Below are positions 8,205 to 16,684 of a DNA stretch of 29,541 bases, piece by piece. The translations under genes and the position numbers were made by a program. The stretch covers positions 1-29,541 of the forward strand of contig LSSK01001804.1 of the NCBI GenBank assembly GCA_001969505.1, given 5' to 3'. The stretch comes from Zancudomyces culisetae (Eukaryota; Kickxellomycota; Harpellomycetes; Harpellales; Legeriomycetaceae). The notes under the pieces are model-generated. The model saw only the letters and a list, made by a program, of their open reading frames with translations. It did not search any database and was not told the DNA's origin. The number at the start of each line of letters is the position of its first letter. The first letter of the stretch is position 1.

Positions 8205-10442
8205 ATGGTTCGAAAACAACGGGCAACAGAATTGCTAAACAACTTACCACAGTTGCAGAACCTAATAAAGAGAGATCCAGAATCATACCGAGAGGAATTT
8301 CAGCAGCAATGCAGACATTTTGAGGCAAGTATGACGGTTTTTGAGCTAAAGCCAGAGGAGGAGAACAAAGAGTTTGGAGACGTTATCATGTTTTTATCGC
8401 ATGTAGCTAGTTGCTATGGAAATGATCTGATCAAGGATTTTGGACAAAAGCTTTTAAAGCTAATACAAAGACACTATATGATAATGGGACCAAATCTACG
8501 GAAGAACATGGTACAGAGCATGATACTATTGAAGAATAAAGGTGAAATAGCGAGCATGGAGATACTGCCCACGTTTTTCACACTATTTAGATGCCGTGAT
8601 AAAGCGCTTCGGGAACTATTATATAGCTTTATAGTAAACGACATTAAAATAGCCAACAAAGGGAAACACAGAAATAATGGACTGAACAGGGGGTTGCAGA
8701 ACTACATGTTTTCAATAATAAATTCACCAGAATCACAAGACAAATCGGGGCCAGGTGCGATATCGGCAAAAAAGAGTTTGGATGTGTGTATAGAGTTATA
8801 CAAAAAGAACATATGGAACGACGAAAAGACAGTAAACGTAATAGCACAGGGATGTTTTTCGCCTATTACTAAAATATCTGTTACTTGCATAAAGTTTTTC
8901 CTGAACCCAGTTAGCAAAAAAAAGAAGAGTGAGGATGATGATTCAGACTCGCAAGGGGGTTCAGAAAGCGATGATGAAAACTTAAAGGACTACCGCACAG
9001 AGTTGAGAGAAATACAGAAACAACAAGCACACACAAAGAAAACTAAGTCTAGAAAGCGAAAGTTACAGCGGGCGCTGAGATCTCACCGGAAGCAAGAAAA
9101 GGATGAGGATGAGGCGGAGGAGTACAATAAAAACCAGCCACAGTATAGAGTGCTCTCCCTTTTGCATGATCCTCAAACATTTGCTGAGCGGCTGTTTGCA
9201 CGTGCAAGTAACAACACGTCGCAAAACAAAAAGACGGTTGAGCGATTTGAGGTACGACTGATGCAATTGAAGCTTGTATCGCGAGTACTCGGGTATCATC
9301 AGTTATTTGTTATGCAGTTTTATCCGTTTATCCAGCGCTACCTACAGCCACATCAACGCGATATTACATCAATTCTTGCTCTGTTTGCTACTGCGTGTCA
9401 CCAATACACACCTGCCGAAGTGATTCAACCACAGATCAGAACTATTGCAGACAACTTTGTCTCAGACCATTGCGCGCCTGAGGTTATTTCGGCTGGTCTC
9501 AACGCGATAAGAGCAGTTGCATCTAGACAACCATTAGTATTAGATTCTGATCTATTATCTGATCTTATAGAGTACAGAAAGCATCGTGATAAGGGTGTTG
9601 TCAGTGCTGCTAGATCGCTGTTGCAGCTATACAGAGAAAAAAATCCGGAGCTACTACACAAGAGAGAGCGAGGAAAAGAGATCTCCGAAGGCTTTAAGCG
9701 ACAAAAGACAAATAGTTCTTTGTATGACCAGAACAACGTCGCTGAGGGTGTCGATGGAATTGAGTTGTTGGATCTCCCCACTCCTGATGGTAGCGAAGAG
9801 GACGTTCCTGGTACTTCTAATTCCAAGAAAGATGTCTCTCCTGAGAATGAAGAGCTCGAATTTACATCTGAGGACAACTCTGGGTCTGAGCTTGAGAATG
9901 AGAATGAAAATGAAGATGAAAATGCAATCAAATCAGAAGATTCCGACTCTGATCTTGAAACAGGCTCTGAATCAGATTCTGAATCTGTACCTGAGGATTC
10001 AGAGTCGCTAAATACAGAGAATCAATCAAAACCACCAGGTGTTTCCTCCGAAGAACTACAACAGCCAAAGGTTCGCCTCGAGACAACCCGAATTATTACT
10101 CAGGAAGAATTTGATAAAATTGACAAAATCAAACTCAAGCAACAAGAGGAGGGCAATTCCAACACCATCGATGACAACGAGATTGTAGATCCATTTGATA
10201 TTTTAGGCGATTATCACTCCAGAAAACGCAAGAAGGCCACTTATGAAGAAAGAATGGCATCAATCCAACAAGGAAGAGATAATAGACCCAAATATGGATC
10301 AAACAAAAAGGGCAAGGCTGGTACTGGCAAGAGTACTAGTAATTCTGAGAAGCGGAAGACCAAAAACTTTATGATGATTAAACACCGATCCAAAAAATCT
10401 CTAATGGCAAAGAGAGCATTGTTGAAAGCAAAGAAAAAGTAG
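8205..10442 (+). CDS. SDA1: Sda1, nucleolar/nuclear 60S ribosome biogenesis protein
   Basis: Sda1 is an essential factor for 60S pre-ribosome maturation and export. The 745-residue frame matches the family (S. cerevisiae about 770). The N-terminus has NLPQLQNLIKRDPESYREEF (13-32), the family's opening signature. A helical-repeat NUC130/SDA1 region follows, then a basic segment (about 275-300). The central SDA1 domain has YRVLSLLHDPQTFAERLF (about 316-333) and FVSDHCAPEVISAGLNAIR. There is a long acidic Glu/Asp/Ser stretch (about 551-605) and a Lys/Arg-rich C-terminus with NFMMIKHRSKKSLMAKRALL, as in other Sda1 proteins. The ATG follows an A-rich leader (AACAAACAACAAGAATG). An out-of-frame ATG at 8050 opens a 62-codon frame that overlaps this start; transcription probably begins after it. 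No intron is needed. The acidic tract is encoded by GAGAATGA-type repeats. Confidence 0.97.
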   Translation: MVRKQRATELLNNLPQLQNLIKRDPESYREEFQQQCRHFEASMTVFELKPEEENKEFGDVIMFLSHVASCYGNDLIKDFGQKLLKLIQRHYMIMGPNLRKNMVQSMILLKNKGEIASMEILPTFFTLFRCRDKALRELLYSFIVNDIKIANKGKHRNNGLNRGLQNYMFSIINSPESQDKSGPGAISAKKSLDVCIELYKKNIWNDEKTVNVIAQGCFSPITKISVTCIKFFLNPVSKKKKSEDDDSDSQGGSESDDENLKDYRTELREIQKQQAHTKKTKSRKRKLQRALRSHRKQEKDEDEAEEYNKNQPQYRVLSLLHDPQTFAERLFARASNNTSQNKKTVERFEVRLMQLKLVSRVLGYHQLFVMQFYPFIQRYLQPHQRDITSILALFATACHQYTPAEVIQPQIRTIADNFVSDHCAPEVISAGLNAIRAVASRQPLVLDSDLLSDLIEYRKHRDKGVVSAARSLLQLYREKNPELLHKRERGKEISEGFKRQKTNSSLYDQNNVAEGVDGIELLDLPTPDGSEEDVPGTSNSKKDVSPENEELEFTSEDNSGSELENENENEDENAIKSEDSDSDLETGSESDSESVPEDSESLNTENQSKPPGVSSEELQQPKVRLETTRIITQEEFDKIDKIKLKQQEEGNSNTIDDNEIVDPFDILGDYHSRKRKKATYEERMASIQQGRDNRPKYGSNKKGKAGTGKSTSNSEKRKTKNFMMIKHRSKKSLMAKRALLKAKKK

Positions 10443-10981
10443 TTTTGTTTCCTTTTGCTTTCTTGTTTGGCGGTTTCCACTTTTTATTTTACTATGTACA
10501 TATTCATTATTCACATGTTTTTCAAGTAAATATATAACTTTATTTGTTCATCACGCACAGGCATTGAACTATGTCGCACTGGTTAGTTGCTGAACGAATT
10601 CTGCTGTTTAATGAAGGCATAGTCCGGAATTTGCAAATGTTGAAATATCAGTAGTTTATTTACGCTTGATTGGATTTGTTTTGTTTTTTTTTATTGCAAT
10701 GCTGTTTCCATGCTGGCCAATCTAAAGTGTGTTCCAAGTTGTTTTTGATTTTGGCATGTAAAATTTTAGAAATGGTTAAAGCTGATGTTTGCTCCCCCTT
10801 TTTTTTTCTTCATTCACTACCTTACCTTTGCTATTCAAATATACTCCTTAGCTCAAGTGGTGAATTAAAATTGCACATAAACTAGAGAAGCTCAAATCAT
10901 TATTCCTAAGCATTCTTGTATAAGATTTATATCAAAGTATTAATTTTATTGTCACCAAGGACCGTAAATACATAATCAGCA
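10443..10981. other. Intergenic stretch between SDA1 and the SNF11-like gene
   Basis: 539 bases containing the SDA1 3' end and the promoter of the next gene. The longest open frame (10670-10885) starts at TTG and is T-run coded (Phe/Leu-rich), so it is not a gene. Nothing else is visible. Confidence 0.7.
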
Positions 10982-12126
10982 ATGTCGGATACTGAGAACC
11001 AATCTGCGGAAATCAAAAAGGAAAATACCAGTGCGTACGTTCCGAATCCAAATTCTCGTATTCTAGAGAAGGTAAATTGCCTTTTTTTTCTTTTTAATTA
11101 AAAAAATTTATACTTTGTACGGCTCTTTTTGTTTAGGCTGAGGATTGTAGTTTGCAATGTTATTCACAAATCAAATAGGTACTGGAGATAAATAGCGATT
11201 TAATCGAATTATGCAAAGATTTTCAAAATATGGGCCTTGTGAACGATCCAGAGTATATGCTGTGAGTTTTCTTCTTTCTTTGTATTACCTAACTTTTTAC
11301 CTCTTATTCTTTACAGTTTAGTAATCCTTACAACAATAGTTTTTTTTAACCTGATTTCATGATTATTTGTTCATTTTTCTAACCAGATATTAGTGTTGCA
11401 TAAAATATAGGTACCAAATGAAACTGCAATCGAATTTAAAATATTTGGCAACTATTTCTGACTACTACTTGAACCCTATGAAGGTAAATTATCAAGACAC
11501 TCACCGAGCTTTGTATAAATATACATTTCTACTTAGCTTTCTCTTTTAGTTATTTGATTATTTGATATATCATACCAACACACACTAATTTAACATGCCT
11601 AATTAACAATATATTTTAGTATGAGCCTGATCTTAGGCCGCTTCCAATTATATCATCATTCAAAGAACAGAAAAATGAAAATACGAAAAAGTCCGTAAAT
11701 AGTAATACCAATAGCACTGAACATCAGAGCGGTGTTCAAAATAGGAATACAAACGATAACACTCTCAATGGTTTCAACACCTCAACACTGGGACATGAGG
11801 AGAGCAATACACCTCTGGACGCAAAGCAACACAAACTCCACCAAAAGATTGCAGAACTAAAGGTGGAACATGATAGGTACACAAGTTTGTGGAAGGAACG
11901 CCAACTGGAGCTTTCTAAGCGAGCCAAACTTGAGCTACTCAATAAGGATAAAGAGCGTTATATGAAATACAAAGAAGCCTATCCCACTGATAAAATCGTG
12001 CAAGCTCTAGGCGAAAACCGCACTGAGATTGACTTTGAATACTTGAAAGCCAATGAGCCGACTAGCTCGTACAAACCTTTACCACCCTTTTCGTTGCCTG
12101 AAGGTGTAGAATTACCACCGTTTTAA
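10982..12126 (+). CDS. SNF11: SSXT (SS18/Snf11-type) domain protein, likely SWI/SNF subunit; four exons
   Basis: Exons 10982-11071, 11179-11261, 11411-11483 and 11620-12126 join in phase into 250 residues. Introns (107, 149 and 136 bases) begin GTAAAT, GTGAGT, GTAAAT and end in TAG; introns 2 and 3 have CTAAC/CTAAT-like branch motifs. Exons 1-3 together encode the SSXT signature: RILEK, VLEINSDLIELCKDF, then YQMKLQSNLKYLATISDYYL, matching the human SS18 pattern of QYQQMLHTNLVYLATIAD. SS18 and yeast Snf11 are small accessory subunits that bind the SWI/SNF ATPase. The C-terminal exon adds an Asn/Ser/Thr-rich linker, a charged coiled coil (about residues 150-210; KLHQKIAELKVEHDRY) and a short Pro-rich end. 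The symbol is by domain and role; orthology to Snf11 itself is inferred. Confidence 0.85.
11072..11178 (+). other. Intron 1 of the SNF11-like gene
   Basis: GTAAAT donor after AAG and AATAG acceptor. Removal is phase 0 and joins ILEK to VLEIN, restoring the SSXT motif. Two earlier AGs (TTTAG, TGTAG) would break the motif. Confidence 0.85.
11262..11410 (+). other. Intron 2 of the SNF11-like gene
   Basis: GTGAGT donor inside a leucine codon (CT/G), ATATAG acceptor, and TTCTAAC about 27 bases before the acceptor as a candidate branch site. Joining gives EYMLYQMKLQ in frame. Confidence 0.85.
11484..11619 (+). other. Intron 3 of the SNF11-like gene
   Basis: GTAAAT donor and TTTTAG acceptor, phase 0, with CACTAAT and CCTAATTAAC as possible branch sites. 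Joining gives NPMKYEPDLRPLP. Confidence 0.8.
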
Positions 12127-13247
12127 TATTGTTTATTTCTCTATTGACCTTTTTCAGGCTATGCCCATATGCGCTATTTTCATTTTTGTATTATATATTT
12201 TCAATGTTCGTATCGTGTCGCCTTTTTTCTTTTTTTTGCATTTCTTTACCAGTGTACCACATTGCATTTGGTCTAGCTTGAGGGTGTGGTGTATAAGTTT
12301 GGATAACGAGGGCAATACTTCATGTTTTTTTTTTCTCTTAGATGAGCAACGATGTCAGTGGAAATATGGCTGGTGAACATTTGCGAAAAATGCGACAAAC
12401 CCAAAGTACCAGCCTATGTCTCCGGTTTTTCTTGCTAATTGTGACATGCTTTGGTAAGGCATTCAAACTTTGAATAATTTTGACTTGGATAATGAATTGA
12501 TTTATGTGAGGGTAAAATTCTCAATTATGCAATTTTTTTTATATAATTAATTTATCGCTTTTCGATTCAAGTTTTTGCTAATTTTTTGCTAAAATCACGA
12601 AAGTGAAACTAAATCTTTGCTTGGTATTAACATTGAGGTCAGAGGCACACATTCTCAAATAGAAACCGAGATCCCCAATTTGCACCAACATTATCTGTGC
12701 TGTATGCGAAATATATTACACATTTCACGTCATAATTTCAGAAATGACGTTCCCGACACAAGCTAAACAGGGGAAGTATAGGAAAAAAAAGCGAGAGAGA
12801 GAGGAAAAAAAAGAAACGTCTACTATTAAGTGGCATCCAGTAATTACACTATTAAAATGCAAATAACCGCTAATTATAATGGAATGCTTTGGGCATTTAA
12901 ATGGATGGATGTGTGTATTAGTAATTAATATAGCTGTTACTATTTAACAACCAGCTCAAACAGGGTTGTGCTTAATGTTGGTCGTTATTATCCAGTATTC
13001 ATTCTGAATTCACAATGTGTTAATTCATTCAACCACATTGTTTGCATAATAACACACAAAAAATATACACTTTGTGATAAATGGGGATGCAGTATAAAAG
13101 TTTTTTTTTTTGACTTTGATCAGGCTTGATAATTCCTAGTTTTAGATTTTTCTATATATTGCTACACAGGAACTGGGTCATATTTTGGTTTCATTATCAG
13201 TACAGAAATAGCAAACAAGTCAGAGAAAGGCACAAAAAGTAAAAAGT
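12127..13247. other. 1.1 kb intergenic stretch before the siroheme gene
   Basis: No convincing gene. Two overlapping mini-ORFs follow a T-tract ending CTCTTAG: 12342-12473 (43 codons, short hydrophobic tail) and 12352-12438 (28 codons, with CEKC and a final C). Neither resembles a known family. The A/G-rich stretch around 12780-12820 and the T-run near 13100 look like promoter DNA of the next gene. I found no CACGTG sulfur-regulon site here. Confidence 0.6.
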
Positions 13248-15035
13248 ATGCAAAAGGAAGAGAAAAAGAAACAGGAAATGCAATATCCCGTACCTGTCAG
13301 TGGCGGCTCGTTTATAGTCGCTTGGAGAGCAAAGGATAAACATATACTCGTAATAGGCGGAGGAAATGTGGCAACAGGTCGCGTGTTTAACGCATTGGAG
13401 GCAGATGCAATTGTCACAGTGATATCCCCAAAGATCGATGACGAACTGTACTATAGATACAAGAACTCCCAAATAAACTGGATCCAAAGCGAGTTCAAAC
13501 CGTCATTTCTGGACGAATTACAAGTGGATTTGGTACTATCAACCATCAATGACCATGAAAAGTCAAAAGAAATAGTAGAACTATGTAGACACAGAAAGCT
13601 GCCAGTAAACGCAGCGGATATCAATGACCTTTGTGATTTTTGGTTCATGTCTATGCATAGAGATGGCCCACTACAGATAGCCGTATCAACAAACTCCAAA
13701 GCGCCCAGGCTTGCCAATAGGATAAGAAGAAAAATAGCTGCAGCGATGCCGATTGGTGCTGGAAAGGCAATAGAGAACATAGGCGAGCTAAGAGAAAAAA
13801 TCAAAGCTGGTAATCCGGGAATCCAGAATGTGGGCAGACGAATGGGTTGGATGAAAGAGTTTTGCGACTATTGGCCCATTGAAGAGATTGCAAAAATAGG
13901 TAGTGATGATATTGATCGTATTTTCACCTCTTACTTAGACCAGAAGAGTGCTGGGAGTGTGCCATTAAACGGAGTCAAGGTAGAAGAGGGACAAGCGGAA
14001 GAACGCTACCAGGTAGACAATGAGAGTCAAGTTGAAACCAAGCCAGCTTCCGATGTACCAGAAGAAAAACCTGAGGATCAGACTACAAAGGATAAGGAGG
14101 TGTTGGAAGAATCCACCTCTTCTTTATCCTCTTCTTCGGTGGGACAGGTGTATTGCAGGTCAAGGTTCTCGCCAAAAAACGCTACAGCGGGAGAAAGTGC
14201 GAAAGTTTCTGGATGTCTATATCTAGTTGGGGCAGGGATAGGAAAGCCAGAACTAATGACAATCCAGGCTAAAGAGGTTTTAGAAACGGCGGATGTGATA
14301 CTTTCAGATAAATTGGTATCCAAAGAAATACTTGATATGATCTCAGATATACAGAAAGTTAGAAACAGCGAGAAGAAACTGGAGATATTCATAGCACGTA
14401 AATTTACAGGGATGGCAGATGCAGCGCAGAACGAACTTAATATTAAGGGTTTAGAAGCACTTGAACAAGGAAAAGTTGTAGTAAGATTAAAACAAGGCGA
14501 TCCATTTTTATATGGGAGAGGAGGAGAGGAAGTGCTTTTTTACGAAGAACATGGGTACAAGTGCCGGGTAATCCCAGGAATTTCGAGTGCATTATCCGGA
14601 CCTCTATTAAGTAGAATTTCAGTAACTCATCGCGGTGTAGCAGACCAGGTACTTATACTATCAGGAAACGACAGAAACAGAAGTTTGCCAAAGGTTCCGG
14701 AGTATCTACAATCAAGAACGCTGGTGATATTGATGTGTATCAAGAGGCTGAATGACATTGTACAGCTACTGCTCAGCTCTGGATACCCTGCGGAGCTTCC
14801 CATCGCAATTGTTGAAAGAGCAGGAAGCGAGGATCAGAGGACACTTCGAGGGACGTTAAGCAACATCGTTAGCATTCTTGAAAGGCTTGGGAGCAATCCA
14901 CCTGGCCTAATAGTTGTTGGACATGTGGTAAACGTGCTACAATCGACCAAGCCATTTGAAATAAGTGATATCAATAGTATTGTTAGGGAAAACTCGCAAA
15001 ACGTTGAAGAGTGTGGTGAGATGATAGCAGCCTAA
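13248..15035 (+). CDS. MET1: Siroheme synthase: Met8-type dehydrogenase/ferrochelatase fused to uroporphyrinogen-III methyltransferase (Met1)
   Basis: Siroheme is the cofactor of sulfite (and nitrite) reductase. This 595-residue cytosolic protein has two modules. Residues about 25-240 are a Met8/CysG-B domain: Rossmann motif VIGGGNVATGR (35-45), VNAADINDLCDFWF (120-133) with Asp124 at the position of the catalytic Asp (Met8 D141, CysG D104), and LQIAVSTNSKAPRLANRIRR. An acidic Ser/Glu linker (about 242-318) follows. Residues about 322-575 are the SUMT domain: LYLVGAGIGKPELMT, VVRLKQGDPFLYGRGGEE (411-428), VIPGISSALSGPLLS, and PPGLIVVGHVVNVL. S. cerevisiae has separate Met8, and its Met1 has only a degenerate N-terminal half. 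Here the N-terminal motifs look intact, so one chain may carry out all steps from uroporphyrinogen III. The ATG at 13248 is first in frame; one at 13278 is possible. Confidence 0.93.
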   Translation: MQKEEKKKQEMQYPVPVSGGSFIVAWRAKDKHILVIGGGNVATGRVFNALEADAIVTVISPKIDDELYYRYKNSQINWIQSEFKPSFLDELQVDLVLSTINDHEKSKEIVELCRHRKLPVNAADINDLCDFWFMSMHRDGPLQIAVSTNSKAPRLANRIRRKIAAAMPIGAGKAIENIGELREKIKAGNPGIQNVGRRMGWMKEFCDYWPIEEIAKIGSDDIDRIFTSYLDQKSAGSVPLNGVKVEEGQAEERYQVDNESQVETKPASDVPEEKPEDQTTKDKEVLEESTSSLSSSSVGQVYCRSRFSPKNATAGESAKVSGCLYLVGAGIGKPELMTIQAKEVLETADVILSDKLVSKEILDMISDIQKVRNSEKKLEIFIARKFTGMADAAQNELNIKGLEALEQGKVVVRLKQGDPFLYGRGGEEVLFYEEHGYKCRVIPGISSALSGPLLSRISVTHRGVADQVLILSGNDRNRSLPKVPEYLQSRTLVILMCIKRLNDIVQLLLSSGYPAELPIAIVERAGSEDQRTLRGTLSNIVSILERLGSNPPGLIVVGHVVNVLQSTKPFEISDINSIVRENSQNVEECGEMIAA

Positions 15036-15319
15036 GAGGCGGCACTTGCCACATATAATGTAGAAATGTAATAGAACAGTAAAGAAATAATTATAGAAAC
15101 ACCAGCATCTTTTTATCTTTTTATCTTTTTCTGCAGTTTTAGTATGCATGCATTACCTTTTCTTTATTTTAATTTTGATTTTAAAAAGCGTATAAAATAT
15201 CAGTTTGCACATTTGTGTCTGTATTATAAATGAGGCAAGTCGATATAAAAAACATGAAATTTGTAATAAAAACATGTAAATAAGATACAAAAGTTGACAA
15301 ACAACGATCACAAAAGAAA
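15036..15319. other. Convergent 3' intergenic spacer
   Basis: 284 bases separate the stop codons of the siroheme gene (plus) and the RNPS1-like gene (minus). TTTTTATCTTTTTATC repeats (15110-15130) and TATA/AATAAA-like stretches are compatible with bidirectional 3' end formation. Confidence 0.5.
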
Positions 15320-16684
15320 TCACCGCCTGGAAAGACGGTAGGGACTTCTAGATCTGCTTCTTCGTGAATGCTTTCTAGGAGGCGAAACACTAGTTCTTCT
15401 TCCGCGGCGATAGCTAGATCTACTACGACTACGAGATCTCATGGAGCGAGAACGTGAACGGGAGAGGGAGCGGGAAGGGGATCGGGATCGGGAAGAGGAG
15501 TAACGACGAGGACGCTTGAATGACCTTTGTCTTGATCTAGACCTAGACCTAGACCTAGACCTTGATCGAGACCTTGATCTTGAGCGAAATCGTTTATTTC
15601 TGCTTCTATTTACAAAAGGTCTTGAGCGATTCGAGTAATAGCTGTCACGACGACCAGTTCCAGCGCTTCGTATGGAGGGACGGCGAGGCTCTCGCAAAAC
15701 TACACTCAAGATTTCGTCGTCCAGCATACCGCCGTCCATATAGTCGATCGCTTTCAAAGCTTCTTCAGGTTTTTCAAAGTCGATATAAGCCATCTTTCGA
15801 AACCGTGTGGACCGTCTTTCAAAAGGTATAGTTACACGATCGATTTTCCCATAGGTAGAAAATATCTCATTTAAATGAGCCTCCCTTACTGCATGTGTCA
15901 GGTTTTTAACAACGACAGTAGATATTTCAGATGGCAGCTGGCTAGCAAGAGCTGATGCTGATCGTTCTCTTTTTCCTGATCCTCGTGATACCGACCGTGA
16001 TACTGACATCAGTTTGCGCCTTGGAAGACCTGAGCGTGACCTACTTCTTTTCCTATTACGCTCTCTTGATCTTGAAGCTGACCTCGACCTCGACCTCGAC
16101 CTCGACCGTGAGTACCTCCGCCCCGACCGTCGACTTCCACGTCTCGAGTCGTATGAGCGTGAAGGACTTGGTGATCTTCGTGTACTTCTGCGCCTCGTCC
16201 GACTGCCCCTAGAAGAGCGGGATCTCGAGAAGCGCGAATTGCGTCCTACCGATCGAGTTGAGGCTTGTAAGTCAGGGGATTTGCTTCTCGATCTTGTTCG
16301 TATCGGTTGTGAACGTTCGATAATTGGCTCGTCTGTTCTGGTTTTTGATTTGCTTCTATCTCGATGTGGCGATCTTGAGTAGCTTATTGATCTATTATTA
16401 GTGCGTAATTTTCAATATTATTAAAGTTGTTATTTTTACTAAGCTATAGCGGGTAGTATCTTCAGAATAAGTCAAGATTATAAAAATTGAGGCACACCTC
16501 CCAAAAAAAAAACGGGAATGTATCCTTCTCAAAGTGTTTGACAACAATAAAGAGAATTGCACGAGCTTTAGGCAATGGTATAATTTGATCAAGCTCACTT
16601 TCAAGAATCCAAAAATAAAAAAATGAGTAGTTACCTAGAATCATCATCCATCGATGAGAGACTGGGGCTGCGAACCGTTGCCAT
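15320..16684 (-). CDS. RNPS1: RNPS1-like SR protein (RS-RRM-RS), two exons
   Basis: Exon 1 is 16684-16635 and exon 2 is 16391-15320; the product is 373 residues. The RRM (about 174-250) reads VVVKNLTHAVREAHLNEIFS, then TYGKIDRVTIP, RKMAYIDFEKPEEALKAI and YMDGGMLDD. EIFSTYGKI and the MDGG near its end are hallmarks of RNPS1, the splicing activator and exon-junction (ASAP/PSAP) component. It is flanked by long Arg-Ser runs on both sides (about 17-143 and 275-373), the SR-kinase substrate type. The ATG at 16009 often taken as a start is residue 145; upstream codons continue RS-rich in the same frame until an in-frame TGA just beyond the acceptor. Exon 1 encodes MATVRSPSLSSMDDDS and its GTAACT donor splits an Arg codon in the phase exon 2 requires. 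An out-of-frame ATG lies 11 bases upstream (16695). S. cerevisiae has no clear RNPS1. Confidence 0.85.
15538..15588 (-). repeat. Hexanucleotide repeat encoding Arg-Ser dipeptides
   Basis: AGACCT/AGATCT-type hexamers in tandem that encode the C-terminal RS run. A second run, GACCTC x4-5, lies at 16079-16105 in the N-terminal RS region. Confidence 0.7.
16392..16634 (-). other. Intron of the RNPS1-like gene
   Basis: Read on the minus strand: donor GTAACT after TCTAG, acceptor AATAATAG, 243 bases. It joins AG to A, giving Arg, and puts the start codon in frame with the RS region. The branch site is not obvious; ACTAAT lies only a few bases from the acceptor. Confidence 0.7.

Noticed and set aside
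9425-9931. 168-codon minus-strand frame rich in serine.
   Set aside because: It is the antisense shadow of the Glu/Asp-rich part of SDA1.
12342-12473. Overlapping mini-ORFs of 43 and 28 codons after a CTCTTAG tract, one with a hydrophobic tail, one with CEKC.
   Set aside because: No family match, two frames compete, and no upstream exon with a good donor was found. Could be revisited with RNA data.
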